64,000 nucleotides of DNA from Sedimentibacter sp. (GTDB lineage: Bacteria; Bacillota; Clostridia; Tissierellales; Sedimentibacteraceae), in contig JAHDLA010000008.1 in NCBI GenBank assembly GCA_018436705.1, positions 1 through 64,000 on the forward strand. The letters are read 5' to 3'. The translations under genes and the position numbers were made by a program. This document shows, one piece after another, positions 35,697 through 44,343 of this stretch; position 1 is the first letter of the stretch; every line of letters starts with the position of its first letter. A model generated the notes under the pieces. The model ran no database searches, had not been told where the DNA came from, and worked only from the letters and a program-made list of their open reading frames with translations.

Positions 35697-37010
35697 ATGA
35701 ATTACAAAGAAGCAATACAATTTATTCATTCTACATATAAATTTGGCTCTAAACTAGGACTTAAAAACATTACTAAGCTGACGGAACTTTTGGGAAATCC
35801 CCAGAATTCCTATAAAATAATACATGTTGCAGGTACTAACGGAAAAGGTTCCACATGCAGCATGATACACGATGCTCTCATGGCATCTGGCTATAAAACT
35901 GGGTTGTTTACTAGCCCGTACCTGGAGAAATTTACGGAAAGAATTCAGGTTAACAGACAGCAAATAGATGACGAAGCTTTGGCCAGAATTACAGGGCTCG
36001 TAAAAGAAAAAATAGATTTAATGGTACGTGAAGGTTACAATCATCCAACAGAATTTGAAGTTGTAACTGCCATTGGATTCAAATATTTTGAAGAGCAGGG
36101 AATTGACTTTCTTATTCTCGAAGTTGGAATGGGAGGAAGGTTTGATGCTACAAATGTTGTAAGTAACGCACTTGTTTCTGTCATAACTTCTATAAGCTAT
36201 GACCATACCGAATATCTTGGAGACACACTAGAAAAGATAGCTTTTGAAAAATCCGGAATAATAAAAGAGGGCTCTGATGTAGTAGTGTACCCCCAGGAAA
36301 AATCTGTTGTTGATGTAGTAAAAAATACAGCAAAAAATAAAAATGCCACTGTATATGAGGTGGAAAAGAGCAATATCGAAAAATTAGGTGGAGACCTTTC
36401 AGGTCAGCGTTTTAAGTATCTCAAAACAGATGTATTTAATATTCCCGAAGCAAAAATACGCCTTTTGGGTGAACATCAACTTTACAATACATTGACAGCG
36501 TTAAGAGCCCTTGAACTAATCAAAAAAAGAGGATATAATGTCACTGAAAAAGCCATTGTTGAAGGCTTTAAAAACTGTCGCTTTGCAGGGCGATTTGAAG
36601 TAGTAAACGAAAATCCTTCTATAATTATTGACGGAGGGCACAACATAAACGGCATTGAATACTTTGCAAAAGCAGTAAGGGAAAACTTTGGAAGCAGTAA
36701 AATTACTTTGTTTTTCGGAATGCTGAAGGACAAGAACCCTGAGGAAGTACTTCCTTTGCTTATACCATTGTCCAAAGAAATATTTACTTTGACTCCCAAC
36801 AATCCGCGAGCAATGAAATCAGACTTCCTTGCAAATCTTATAAGCAATCATTCAGATGTTAAAGTTACAGCATTGGATGACTATAATGAAATTATTCCTA
36901 TATTAAAAAACATAGATAAGGATGGCTGCATTTGTTTTGCAGGCTCATTGTACATGATAGGTGATGTACGAACAATTCTTAGAAATAACCAGTTCACTAA
37001 TAAACTTTAA
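35697..37010 (+). CDS. folC: Folylpolyglutamate / dihydrofolate synthase
   Basis: The 437-residue Mur-ligase-fold enzyme adds glutamates to folates with ATP. P-loop HVAGTNGKGSTCSMIHDAL (about residues 42-60), LEVGMGGRFDATNV, SYDHTEYLG and GAHN-like IDGGHNINGI are in family order. The start ATG follows ACGGAGGCTGAA. Monocistronic, closing in a bidirectional terminator. The bifunctional (dihydrofolate synthase) activity is usual but not decidable here. Confidence 0.95.
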   Translation: MNYKEAIQFIHSTYKFGSKLGLKNITKLTELLGNPQNSYKIIHVAGTNGKGSTCSMIHDALMASGYKTGLFTSPYLEKFTERIQVNRQQIDDEALARITGLVKEKIDLMVREGYNHPTEFEVVTAIGFKYFEEQGIDFLILEVGMGGRFDATNVVSNALVSVITSISYDHTEYLGDTLEKIAFEKSGIIKEGSDVVVYPQEKSVVDVVKNTAKNKNATVYEVEKSNIEKLGGDLSGQRFKYLKTDVFNIPEAKIRLLGEHQLYNTLTALRALELIKKRGYNVTEKAIVEGFKNCRFAGRFEVVNENPSIIIDGGHNINGIEYFAKAVRENFGSSKITLFFGMLKDKNPEEVLPLLIPLSKEIFTLTPNNPRAMKSDFLANLISNHSDVKVTALDDYNEIIPILKNIDKDGCICFAGSLYMIGDVRTILRNNQFTNKL

Positions 37011-37020
37011 CACAAGAAAA

Positions 37021-37060
37021 GAACGGCCATTTTACAACTTTCCCCGTGCCGTTCTTTTTT
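37021..37060. terminator. Bidirectional terminator between folC and ndoA
   Basis: Stem AGAACGGC/GCCGTTCT, loop of about 20 nt, six T residues on the plus strand and TTTTCTT on the minus strand. Confidence 0.85.
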
Positions 37061-37072
37061 ATATGTACTAAA

Positions 37073-37432
37073 CTAAAAATCTATTAGCCCCAAACTTATC
37101 TTTAAGCAATCATTTACTTCTCCCATGAGATTTTTATCAAAACGGCCTATCTTCTCCTTCAAACGTTTTTTATCGATGGTGCGGATTTGTTCAAGCAAAA
37201 CAACAGAATCCTTAGGAAGGCTGAAGTCTTCAGAACTAATTTCAATATGTGTAGGCAGCTTTGCTTTGTTAATCTGAGACGTAATTGCAGATACTATAAC
37301 TGTAGGGCTATACCTATTCCCAATATCATTTTGTATTACTAACACCGGCCTTACGCCTCCCTGTTCGGACCCAATGACCGGACTTAAGTCGGCGTAATAC
37401 ACATCTCCCCTTTTTACAATCAAACTATTCAC
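37073..37432 (-). CDS. ndoA: MazF-family endoribonuclease toxin (EndoA)
   Basis: The 119-residue protein, [21 protein letters not shown] followed by [12 protein letters not shown] and [10 protein letters not shown], is a close EndoA/MazF type (116-residue class of Firmicutes) that cuts mRNA at a short motif (UACAU in Bacillus). The catalytic Arg is in GGVRPVLV. It overlaps the antitoxin gene by 8 bp, so the two are translationally coupled. The position near acpS and folC is the standard chromosomal one. Confidence 0.95.
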   Translation of the reverse strand: MNSLIVKRGDVYYADLSPVIGSEQGGVRPVLVIQNDIGNRYSPTVIVSAITSQINKAKLPTHIEISSEDFSLPKDSVVLLEQIRTIDKKRLKEKIGRFDKNLMGEVNDCLKISLGLIDF

Positions 37433-37700
37433 TTCCCAATAATTTTGTTTCGTAGCTTAAAAAATCCTCATAGTCCCCTTCTGAGTATTCTTCTGTAATG
37501 CTTTTATTTATATTGCTCATCTCTAAATATCCGGCCTTCATTTTGTTTCTTATTTCGAGTTTTCTTTTTTCAATTAAATAAAACCTTATAGATTTACGTA
37601 TAAAGTCGCTTCTGTTGTTTCCTTCTTCTTTAACTGCATTGTCCAATTCTCTCAAAAGATTTTCGGGAATTGAAATCAATATTTTTTTATTGTCAGCCAA
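37425..37700 (-). CDS. ndoAI: EndoA antitoxin, ribbon-helix-helix type
   Basis: The 91-residue protein starts with a ribbon-helix-helix motif ([21 protein letters not shown] and [14 protein letters not shown]), which binds operator DNA, and has a C-terminal half (residues 55-91) that wraps the toxin. I choose a TTG start at 37700: GAGGTG is 6 bp ahead of it, whereas the GTG at 37709 lies inside that same binding site. First gene of ndoAI-ndoA. Confidence 0.88.
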   Translation of the reverse strand: MADNKKILISIPENLLRELDNAVKEEGNNRSDFIRKSIRFYLIEKRKLEIRNKMKAGYLEMSNINKSITEEYSEGDYEDFLSYETKLLGSE

Positions 37701-37809
37701 ATTACACACCTCGATTACTCAAACTAAGTTCATTTAAACATATCTTATGTAATTTTACCACAATAATTATACAAGTTGTATGGTAACTTCTGTATTATTG
37801 TGAAAATTA

Positions 37810-38319
37810 TTATTCCTCTTCATTCAGTCTTTCATATTGTATAGTTTTAACCAAATTATCGTTTTTATAAATAATAATTTTTTCTGGAAGCAGTGTTTCT
37901 TTGCTAAAGTTAAGAACATGCTTATAAATTCCGTCATAGTATACCAATTCGTCAGGTATAGTATCCGTTGAATTTTCAAACTTGGATAAGTCTAAATCAT
38001 AGATTAGAGAATCTGTCAATTTGAAATTTTCTATCACAACGCTGTTTTCAGGAAATTTATCATTGTTCAAAACACATCTGTTACCGGATAAATAAGCGGT
38101 GTTCCAGCTTTGAGCTTTATTTTCGGATTTTAAGCTGTAATTTTTATCTCTGCATACAATGACAACCTTGTATTCATTTTCGCTGTTTTCGGTATAAACC
38201 TTAACTAAAGCTTCTCCTGTATAATTAACAGGAATGACATAGGGGTCTGCTTCTGTCTTTATTGAGCAACCATTTACGACAAACGCTAAAATAATTAACA
38301 ACAATATCTTAAATTTCAT
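37810..38319 (-). CDS. LolA-like lipoprotein, possibly GerS-like
   Basis: The 169-residue protein has a lipobox signal (KFKILLLIILAFVVNGC, Cys about 17). The body reads as a LolA-type half barrel; the last part YKHVLNFSKETLLPEKIIIY followed by NDNLVKTIQYERL is typical. Gene order acpS - lipoprotein - ndoAI - ndoA matches the place where Clostridioides has gerS, a lipoprotein needed for cortex hydrolysis during spore germination, with alr normally between gerS and mazE; alr is absent here. The GerS link is an inference from fold and position. Start at 38319 preferred because the lipoprotein signal begins there. Confidence 0.65.
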   Translation of the reverse strand: MKFKILLLIILAFVVNGCSIKTEADPYVIPVNYTGEALVKVYTENSENEYKVVIVCRDKNYSLKSENKAQSWNTAYLSGNRCVLNNDKFPENSVVIENFKLTDSLIYDLDLSKFENSTDTIPDELVYYDGIYKHVLNFSKETLLPEKIIIYKNDNLVKTIQYERLNEEE

Positions 38320-38393
38320 CTCATCATCCTGCTTCCATCCATATATAATAGAATATGACGTCAAATGAAATTATATGACTAAATTATGGGCTG

Positions 38394-38759
38394 TTACTCT
38401 ACAATGCAAAAAGCAGTAGCATATTCTTCTGTGTGAGAAATTGAAAGATGAATATTAGTAATTCCAAGCTCTTTTGCCCTTTTAAAAGCATTACCAGTTA
38501 AATTCACATATGGTTTACCGTCATCATTCTTTAATATTTCAACATGGCGAGGCCCGAAGTTTGAGAAACCGGTACCAAGGCTCTTAGCAACTGCTTCTTT
38601 TGATGCAAACAAGCCTGCTGCTGTCTGTGCATTGAATTTTCTTGAAATTAAATACTCTTCTTCTTTTCTCGAATATACTTTTTTTACGAATCTATCATTC
38701 TCCAGATTTTTCTTTATTCTTCCTACTTCTGTAATATCAACACCAATACCTATAATCAT
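38394..38759 (-). CDS. acpS: Holo-[acyl-carrier-protein] synthase
   Basis: The 121-residue enzyme transfers phosphopantetheine from CoA to apo-ACP. Motifs: IGIGVDITEVGRIKK with the Mg2+-binding Asp8, and GLFASKEAVAKSLG (Glu and Lys at about 57-62). Length and order are typical. The start at 38759 follows AGGAGAACAAA. It lies 74 bp upstream of the lipoprotein gene. Confidence 0.95.
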   Translation of the reverse strand: MIIGIGVDITEVGRIKKNLENDRFVKKVYSRKEEEYLISRKFNAQTAAGLFASKEAVAKSLGTGFSNFGPRHVEILKNDDGKPYVNLTGNAFKRAKELGITNIHLSISHTEEYATAFCIVE

Positions 38760-38783
38760 TTTGTTCTCCTAACAAAAAATTAA

Positions 38784-38812
38784 TTGACAAACTGCAGCAT
38801 GTACGTAATAAT
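38784..38812 (+). promoter_or_regulatory. Sigma-A promoter of upp
   Basis: TTGACA (38784-38789), 17-bp spacer, AATAAT (38807-38812), about 60 bp ahead of the upp start codon. Confidence 0.65.
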
Positions 38813-38874
38813 TATATTATATGATTAAATTTAATACAATTCTAATTTAACAAATCTCACAAAGGAGTCAATAT

Positions 38875-39504
38875 ATGAATAATGTAACAGTGGTTTCTCA
38901 TCCGCTGATTCAGCACAAGCTGACGATGTTAAGGGACAAAAACACTTCCTCTAAGGATTTCAGGGAACTTGTAAGAGAAATAGCCATGCTTATGGCTTAC
39001 GAGGTAACAAGAAATCTTCCTTTAAAAGATATAGAAATTGAAACACCTATAACATCAACTACCGGCAAAGCATTGGCAGGAGAAGATATTGCAATAGTAC
39101 CTGTCTTAAGGGCTGGTTTAGGAATGGTGGATGGGATGCTTGATTTAATTCCAAACGCCAAAATAGGACATATCGGTCTTTACAGAAATGAAGAAACTCT
39201 GCAGCCTGTAGAATATTACTGCAAGCTTCCGAGTGACATTGAAAACAGAATAGTCATAATTACTGAACCTATGCTGTCAACGGGAGGCTCAATGAACGGT
39301 GCCATAGCTCTTTTAAAGCAAAAGGGTGCAAAAAGAATTAAATCAATTCACCTTGTATGCGCCCCTGAAGGGTTGAAAAAAGTTACTGATGCTCATCCTG
39401 AAATTGAAATATATACTGCTGCAATAGATGAAAAATATAATGACATCGGATACATAGTTCCAGGACTAGGAGATGCAGGAGACAGATTATTCGGAACAAA
39501 ATAA
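38875..39504 (+). CDS. upp: Uracil phosphoribosyltransferase
   Basis: The 209-residue enzyme makes UMP from uracil and PRPP for pyrimidine salvage. Motifs: [19 protein letters not shown] (uracil/PRPP site), [21 protein letters not shown], and the PRPP-binding loop [17 protein letters not shown], where the usual DPMLATG is EPMLSTG. It ends in [17 protein letters not shown], the conserved C terminus. AAAGGAG precedes the ATG. A hairpin terminator lies 19 bp after the stop. Confidence 0.97.
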   Translation: MNNVTVVSHPLIQHKLTMLRDKNTSSKDFRELVREIAMLMAYEVTRNLPLKDIEIETPITSTTGKALAGEDIAIVPVLRAGLGMVDGMLDLIPNAKIGHIGLYRNEETLQPVEYYCKLPSDIENRIVIITEPMLSTGGSMNGAIALLKQKGAKRIKSIHLVCAPEGLKKVTDAHPEIEIYTAAIDEKYNDIGYIVPGLGDAGDRLFGTK

Positions 39505-39523
39505 GGATAATCGATTAAAACAT

Positions 39524-39550
39524 AGGCGTGAGCTATCACGTCTTTTTTTT
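39524..39550 (+). terminator. Terminator after upp, abutting MATE ribosome binding site
   Basis: An 8-bp stem (39524-39531 with 39536-39543, one G-U pair), 4-base loop GCTA, then eight T residues (39543-39550). The GAGG binding site of the MATE gene begins at the very next base, so MATE transcription must read through this hairpin or start within upp. Confidence 0.85.
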
Positions 39551-39559
39551 GAGGATAAT

Positions 39560-40921
39560 ATGAAAAATATATATAACAGAAATAAACAATTTATTGCCGT
39601 CTTAATAGTCATTGCACTTCCTGTCATAATTCAGAACGTCATAAGTATCGGTTTGAACATGATTGACACAGTAATGGTAAGCGAACTTGGAAATGATGCA
39701 ATATCGGCAGTGGGGCTGGCAAACAGGATTTACTTTATTTTCACAACAATTTGCTTCGGAATATTCAGCGGTGCATCAATTTTTATAGCTCAGTACTGGG
39801 GAGCCGAAGACACGCAAAGCATTAAAAAGGTTTTTGGAATAGATTTGGCAATCGGTACAATTTTATCACTGTTTTTTTCTTTGGCAGTCTTTTTCTTCAG
39901 AGAACCCATAATGAAAATATTTATATATGAAATTTCCGTTATTCAGCCTGGGAGCAGATATTTACGAATTATATCTTTTTCTTATTTTTTTACGGCCATA
40001 TCATTTGCTTTCAGCTTTAATTCCAGAGCTATACACAGGCTTAAGCTTCCAACTATTATAAATGCTGTAGCACTTATAATAAATACATTTTTAAACTGGG
40101 TATTAATTACAGGCAATCTTGGCTTTAAAGCTCTTGGCGTGGAAGGCGCAGCAGTAGCTACATTAACAGCCAGAATTTTCGAATTCTTCGCTCTTATATT
40201 GTTAATATACAAGGATAAAACTCATCCTTTGGCAGGAACTTTTGCTGAATTTACATCTTGGAACAGAATAATGCTGAAAAAAATACTTAAGACATCACTG
40301 CCTGTTATACTCTCTGAAACTGCTTGGTCAGTAGGCACCTCAGTTTACTTTATAGCCTACGGCTATATGGGATCATCCGCAATTGCGGTTGTTCAAATTG
40401 CATTTAACATATCTGATTTCTTTCAGACATTATTTTTTGGAATAGGAAATGCAAGTGCTGTAATGATTGGCAATGAAATAGGCAAAAACGACATTGATAA
40501 AGCCATGGAATACAGCAAAAAATTTGTCAGCATAACTATTTTTCTGAGCGTCGCTCTTGCTGTGGCTCTATTTTTCTCAAGAAATACACTTATAAATTTT
40601 TTCAATTTAGATTCTTTTACCAGTGAGAGCCTGAACAGAACGCTTATAGTTTTTTCGTTATATTTTACGCCGAAAATGTTTTCTTATATGTTTATATGCG
40701 GAATACTTAGAGCAGGGGGAGATACAAAATTCTGTATGTTTGTTGATATAATATCTATATGGATGATAGGAGTCCCTCTGTCATTTTTATCTGTATTAGT
40801 ATTAAAACTGCCCATACATTTAGTTATTGCCGTCGTATTCAGTGAAGAACTTATTAAATCCTTTACTGTAATCAAAAGATATAAAAGCCAGAATTGGATA
40901 AATAACTTGATTATTGAATAG
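39560..40921 (+). CDS. MATE-family efflux transporter
   Basis: The 453-residue membrane protein has about 12 helices arranged as two similar halves, with the N-terminal MATE pattern ALPVIIQNVISIGLNMIDTV and the GNDAISAVGLANRI segment. It exports cationic drugs or metabolites using Na+ or H+. I start at ATG 39560, after GAGGATAAT; the longer ORF from 39473 lies within upp and has no binding site. It lies 47 bp ahead of the lipid-kinase gene on the same strand. Substrate unknown. Confidence 0.88.
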   Translation: MKNIYNRNKQFIAVLIVIALPVIIQNVISIGLNMIDTVMVSELGNDAISAVGLANRIYFIFTTICFGIFSGASIFIAQYWGAEDTQSIKKVFGIDLAIGTILSLFFSLAVFFFREPIMKIFIYEISVIQPGSRYLRIISFSYFFTAISFAFSFNSRAIHRLKLPTIINAVALIINTFLNWVLITGNLGFKALGVEGAAVATLTARIFEFFALILLIYKDKTHPLAGTFAEFTSWNRIMLKKILKTSLPVILSETAWSVGTSVYFIAYGYMGSSAIAVVQIAFNISDFFQTLFFGIGNASAVMIGNEIGKNDIDKAMEYSKKFVSITIFLSVALAVALFFSRNTLINFFNLDSFTSESLNRTLIVFSLYFTPKMFSYMFICGILRAGGDTKFCMFVDIISIWMIGVPLSFLSVLVLKLPIHLVIAVVFSEELIKSFTVIKRYKSQNWINNLIIE

Positions 40922-40967
40922 ATACATTATATAAATGTATCTCTAGTTTTATTAACCGGGAGGCCTC

Positions 40968-41912
40968 ATGAGACACATATTTATAATAAACCCTGCTGCA
41001 GGAAACGGAAGGTATCAAAATGATTTAGCCAACTTAATACATGCTGAATTGATGGATAAAGATATTGAATATGAAATCTATTTAAGCAAGTTTAAAGGAG
41101 ATATTCGCAGCTACCTGATAAACAAATGTAGTGATAAAATAGAAAGTGTAATCTATGCCTGCGGAGGTGACGGCACTCTGCATGAAGTAATAAATGCAAC
41201 ACGTAACGTCCCTCATGTGAGTATCGGAGTAATACCACGCGGCTCAGGTAATGATTTTATCAAGAACTTCATTAAAAGCACACATTTTAACGATATTAAT
41301 TTTCAAATCCATGGAAGTAGCGTAAACCTGGACCTTATAAAAGTTAATAATAAATATGCTGCATCTGTATGCACTATAGGTCTTGATGCAGATGCAGCCT
41401 TCCAAATGCACAAATTTAAAAAGATTCCATTCATAAATGGTTCAACAAGATACTATTTAGCCGTAATATATTGTCTGATAAACAAACTGGGAAATCACCT
41501 TGAAATTTCAGTTGACGGAAGTAGTGCTACAAACAGTTCCTACCTTTTAACAGTAATGGCAAACGGACAATTCTACGGCGGAGGATATAACTGTGCCCCT
41601 CTGGCTATTATAAATGATGGGTTAATGGATTTATGTCTGGTTAAAAAAATTTCAAGGCTTAAGATATTAAATTTAATGAACAGCTATAAGGCCGGAACAC
41701 ACTTAGAAAACCCTAAGCTTAGTAATTGGATTAGTTATAAAAAATGCAAAAAAATTAAAATTAAAAGTTCCAGGCCATTAAACATATGTGTTGACGGAGA
41801 AATATATCTCCATAATGAAGTCGCACTTGAAATAGAAAAAGATGCATTCAAATTCTGGATGCCAAAAGAAGTGCAAATTATAGGCAGTAAAAAGACCGTT
41901 AAAAACAAATAA
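40968..41912 (+). CDS. Diacylglycerol/lipid kinase (DagK/YegS family)
   Basis: The 314-residue protein has the DAGK catalytic domain: FIINPAAGNGRYQ at the N terminus, the nucleotide motif YACGGDGTLHEVINA (about residue 65) and GVIPRGSGNDFIKN (about 93), then the second beta domain with CVDGEIYLHNE near the end. It phosphorylates diacylglycerol or a related lipid with ATP at the membrane; in Gram-positives DagK recycles DAG from teichoic-acid synthesis. GGGAGG precedes the ATG. Substrate inferred from family. Confidence 0.9.
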   Translation: MRHIFIINPAAGNGRYQNDLANLIHAELMDKDIEYEIYLSKFKGDIRSYLINKCSDKIESVIYACGGDGTLHEVINATRNVPHVSIGVIPRGSGNDFIKNFIKSTHFNDINFQIHGSSVNLDLIKVNNKYAASVCTIGLDADAAFQMHKFKKIPFINGSTRYYLAVIYCLINKLGNHLEISVDGSSATNSSYLLTVMANGQFYGGGYNCAPLAIINDGLMDLCLVKKISRLKILNLMNSYKAGTHLENPKLSNWISYKKCKKIKIKSSRPLNICVDGEIYLHNEVALEIEKDAFKFWMPKEVQIIGSKKTVKNK

Positions 41913-41940
41913 TGAGACATTTCGCCTCATTATTTATTTT
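41907..41940. terminator. Bidirectional terminator between lipid kinase gene and queT
   Basis: 10-bp stem AAATAATGAG/CTCATTATTT with a 9-nt loop, then ATTTT on the plus strand; convergent genes on both sides. Confidence 0.82.
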
Positions 41941-41941
41941 A

Positions 41942-42448
41942 TTAATTTATAGATAATTTATCAATCAAGCCACTTTTTTTCATTATCTCACTAATAAAAA
42001 CAGTACCTGCTAAAGTAACTACTACAAATTCACCTATTCCTACATAAAATGCATTCCATAAAAATGGCGTGTTAAACAAATATGTCAATTCAAAACCAAC
42101 TAAAAGCGCATTTGATATTACCGGGCCAAGGCTTGCAACCATCAATGATTTTTTGTTATATCCCAAAGTCTTCCTCACTGTTACTATAAACATAATAGCA
42201 ATGAATGTTGCAAACGAACCTACAACAATATCAATTACTCCCAATGGACTTGCTATATTCGCCAGAACACATCCCAGGACTAGTCCAAGACCATATTTAG
42301 GTTCTATAAATGCAAATAACACCAAAACCTCCGCTACTCTGAACTGTAATTGCTCGTAGCTCATCCATGCAAACGCATAGGTTAATGCTGCATATGCCGC
42401 TGCTATCAGGGCAGTGCGTGTAATAAATTGTACATTATTTTTTTCCAT
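41942..42448 (-). CDS. queT: QueT-family queuosine-precursor transporter
   Basis: The 168-residue protein has about five membrane helices and the QueT pattern: RTALIAAAYAALTYAFAW, FRVAEVLVLFAFIEPKYGLGL and CVLANIASPLGVIDIVVGS. It is an ECF S-component for preQ1/preQ0-type precursors of queuosine and would dock on the EcfA1-EcfA2-EcfT module encoded 2 kb to the right. A preQ1-I-type riboswitch lies in its leader, fixing the substrate class. Its binding site AAAGGAG is in a hairpin (42456-42482). Confidence 0.92.
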   Translation of the reverse strand: MEKNNVQFITRTALIAAAYAALTYAFAWMSYEQLQFRVAEVLVLFAFIEPKYGLGLVLGCVLANIASPLGVIDIVVGSFATFIAIMFIVTVRKTLGYNKKSLMVASLGPVISNALLVGFELTYLFNTPFLWNAFYVGIGEFVVVTLAGTVFISEIMKKSGLIDKLSIN

Positions 42449-42455
42449 TAAAAAA

Positions 42456-42482
42456 ACTCCTTTCGAATATACTTCTCGGAGT
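42456..42482 (-). promoter_or_regulatory. queT expression platform: hairpin over the ribosome binding site
   Basis: On the minus strand ACTCC (42482-42478) pairs with GGAGT (42460-42456) of the Shine-Dalgarno AAAGGAG, followed by seven T residues and the ATG. It can sequester the binding site or act as a terminator, in either case downstream of the preQ1 aptamer. Confidence 0.6.
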
Positions 42483-42492
42483 CACTAAAAAA

Positions 42493-42529
42493 ATCTTGAT
42501 TTTTAAAGTGGGTGCCAAGAAAACACTTG
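42493..42529 (-). ncRNA. preQ1-I riboswitch aptamer upstream of queT
   Basis: Minus-strand RNA: stem P1 AAGUG (42528-42524) pairs with CACUU (42510-42506); the loop UUUUCUUGGCACC holds CUUG (42519-42516), which pairs with CAAG (42498-42495) in the A-rich tail UAAAAAUCAAG, giving the H-type pseudoknot. This equals the preQ1-I layout (stem, 12-13 nt loop with a C-rich GCACC end, A-rich 3' tail pairing back). The A-rich tail AAAAAUC can alternatively pair with the following GAUUUUU, a ready switch. The gene downstream, queT, is a known member of the preQ1 regulon. Strong structural support, no search run. Confidence 0.78.
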
Positions 42530-42563
42530 AAATCCTTAATTTTAAGATTTCTATATTTGTTTG

Positions 42564-42587
42564 AAAAGGGACGGGATTCCGTCCCCA
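42564..42587 (-). terminator. Terminator after rpsI
   Basis: Stem GGGACGG/CCGTCCC with a 4-5 nt loop, followed on the minus strand by CTTTTC, after the rpsI stop and upstream of the queT leader. Confidence 0.85.
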
Positions 42588-42592
42588 TAAAA

Positions 42593-42982
42593 TTATCTCT
42601 TGCTGAACTGTGAAGCTCTTCTTGCTTTTTTCAAACCATATTTCTTTCTTTCCTTCATTCTTGAATCTCTTGTCAAGAATCCGGCTTTCTTTAAAATCGG
42701 TCTTAATTCATTGTCCACTTCAAGCAAAGCTCTTGAAATACCATGTCTGATTGCTCCTGCTTGCCCTGTGTATCCGCCGCCTTTAACATTTACCAATACA
42801 TCATACTGACCCATTGTATCTGTAATCATCATCGGCTCTCTTACTAAAACTCTTAATGTTTCATACTTGATATAATCATCTAATTCTCTTTTATTAATAA
42901 CAATTTTTCCCGTTCCCGGTACTAATCTTACTCTAGCTATAGCTTTTTTTCTTCTGCCTGTTCCTCTGTATTGTGCATCCAT
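42593..42982 (-). CDS. rpsI: 30S ribosomal protein S9
   Basis: The 129-residue protein, [20 protein letters not shown] through to [12 protein letters not shown], is full-length S9; the C-terminal basic tail reaches P-site tRNA. GGAGGACAAAT precedes the ATG. Co-transcribed with rplM, 17 bp upstream. Confidence 0.98.
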   Translation of the reverse strand: MDAQYRGTGRRKKAIARVRLVPGTGKIVINKRELDDYIKYETLRVLVREPMMITDTMGQYDVLVNVKGGGYTGQAGAIRHGISRALLEVDNELRPILKKAGFLTRDSRMKERKKYGLKKARRASQFSKR

Positions 42983-42999
42983 CTATTTGTCCTCCTCCC

Positions 43000-43431
43000 T
43001 TAAAACTCGTATACTTGCGGTTGTTGAGCTTGATGGTTGTGCTCAGGACCTGCGTATACTTTTAGTTTCTTTAACATTTTTCTTCCAAGGCTGTTTTTTG
43101 GAAGCATTCCTTTTACTGCCAGATAAACCGGTTGCTCAGGTTTAGTCTTGAACAAAGTTCTGTAAGGAGTTTCCTTTAATCCGCCTGGATAAAGAGAGTG
43201 GTGTCTGTATAGTTTTTGGTCTAATTTTTTACCAGTCAAAACAACTTTATCAGCGTTAACAACTATAACAAAATCTCCGGTATCAACGTGTGGTGTATAA
43301 ATTGCTTTGTGTTTACCTCTTAAAATTTTTGCAATTTCTGTTGCAAGTCTACCTAAAGTCTTACCTTCGGCATCGATAACATACCATGCCCTGCTAACTT
43401 CATTAGGTTTAGCCAAGAAGCTTTTCATCAT
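43000..43431 (-). CDS. rplM: 50S ribosomal protein L13
   Basis: The 143-residue protein has the L13 segments [40 protein letters not shown] and [15 protein letters not shown]. Two adjacent ATG codons (43431, 43428) follow CAGGAGGAAAC. First gene of rplM-rpsI, which has its own promoter and leader although it also follows truA on the same strand. Confidence 0.98.
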   Translation of the reverse strand: MMKSFLAKPNEVSRAWYVIDAEGKTLGRLATEIAKILRGKHKAIYTPHVDTGDFVIVVNADKVVLTGKKLDQKLYRHHSLYPGGLKETPYRTLFKTKPEQPVYLAVKGMLPKNSLGRKMLKKLKVYAGPEHNHQAQQPQVYEF

Positions 43432-43481
43432 GTTTCCTCCTGTATTTCTACTATTAAACTATTATTATAATGCAATATATC

Positions 43482-43522
43482 GAAAAAACCTAACTCCGGG
43501 GCATTGGAACAACGGTTTTTCT
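43482..43522 (-). ncRNA. L13 leader-type hairpin upstream of rplM
   Basis: On the minus strand AAAAACC (43520-43514) pairs with GGTTTTTT (43490-43483), enclosing a 23-nt loop that includes TTCC and GGAG. It lies in the about 110-nt leader of rplM. Firmicute rplM-rpsI leaders are known to contain an L13-binding element; this is a candidate for it, or a simple attenuator. Confidence 0.5.
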
Positions 43523-43544
43523 CTAATCTTATCATACCTAAGAC

Positions 43545-43573
43545 ATTTTATATTAAATTAATTTTTATGTCAA
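43545..43573 (-). promoter_or_regulatory. Sigma-A promoter of rplM-rpsI
   Basis: TTGACA (43568-43573), 17-bp spacer, TAAAAT (43545-43550) on the minus strand, just below the truA stop codon. Confidence 0.85.
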
Positions 43574-43587
43574 GTAGTTTTTGTAAT

Positions 43588-44343
43588 TTATAAGTTTTTT
43601 TGCTGCCTATAATTAACTTTCATCAAAAATAATCCTTGCGGCTCAGCAGTCTTCCCCAGTAATTTTCTATCTTTTTCTTCCAAAGCTCTTTCTATGCAGT
43701 CAACATTTTTAATTCCCTTTCCTATGTCTATCAATGTGCCTGCTATTATCCTTACCATGTTATATAAAAATCCGCTTCCGTTTATATATAACTTTATTAG
43801 CTTATCCTCTTTGACAAGCTTAGCTTCATATACCGTCCTGACAGTAGTCTTCACATCTGAATTCGATGCCATAAACCCTCTAAAATCGTGGGTTCCTGTT
43901 AAAAATCCAGCGGCTCTTTCCATAATTTCAAAATCAAGGGTAGCCGGAATAAAGCAAGAGTATCTGCTGTAAAAAGGGCTCCATACTCTATCATTGTATA
44001 TTTGGTACATATACGTCTTGTCATGAGCATCAAATCTTGAATTAAAGTCTAAAGGAACATCCACCGATTCAATAATTCTAATATCCGTAGGCAAGTTTGC
44101 ATTTAGAGCAATCTTTATCTTGTTTTCTGGAATCTTTGTATCTGCAGTAAAGTTCGCTACCTGATCAAATGCATGGACACCGCTGTCGGTCCTTCCTGAG
44201 CCTGTTAAATTGACTTTTTGCTTCATTACAATACTAATAGCCTTCTCTATGGCTTCTTGGATTGTAGGCCCATTTAATTGGGTCTGCCAGCCATGATAAT
44301 TTGTACCATCATATGCAATGTTTAGTTTAATATTTCTTACCAT
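43588..44343 (-). CDS. truA: tRNA pseudouridine synthase A
   Basis: The 251-residue enzyme isomerises U38-U40 in tRNA anticodon arms. The catalytic Asp is in GSGRTDSGVHAFDQ (about residue 53); NIAYDGTNYHGWQTQ opens the fold and LYNMVRIIAGTLIDIGKG lies near the end. I start at 44343, where the family motif begins; this overlaps ecfT by 7 bp, so coupling replaces the poor binding site. The gene order ecfA-ecfT-truA-rplM-rpsI is standard in Firmicutes. Confidence 0.95.
   Translation of the reverse strand: MVRNIKLNIAYDGTNYHGWQTQLNGPTIQEAIEKAISIVMKQKVNLTGSGRTDSGVHAFDQVANFTADTKIPENKIKIALNANLPTDIRIIESVDVPLDFNSRFDAHDKTYMYQIYNDRVWSPFYSRYSCFIPATLDFEIMERAAGFLTGTHDFRGFMASNSDVKTTVRTVYEAKLVKEDKLIKLYINGSGFLYNMVRIIAGTLIDIGKGIKNVDCIERALEEKDRKLLGKTAEPQGLFLMKVNYRQQKNL

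Noticed and set aside
42449..42592. preQ1-II (COG4708-type) riboswitch
   Set aside because: The leader lacks the larger preQ1-II architecture; the compact stem-loop with A-rich tail fits preQ1-I instead.
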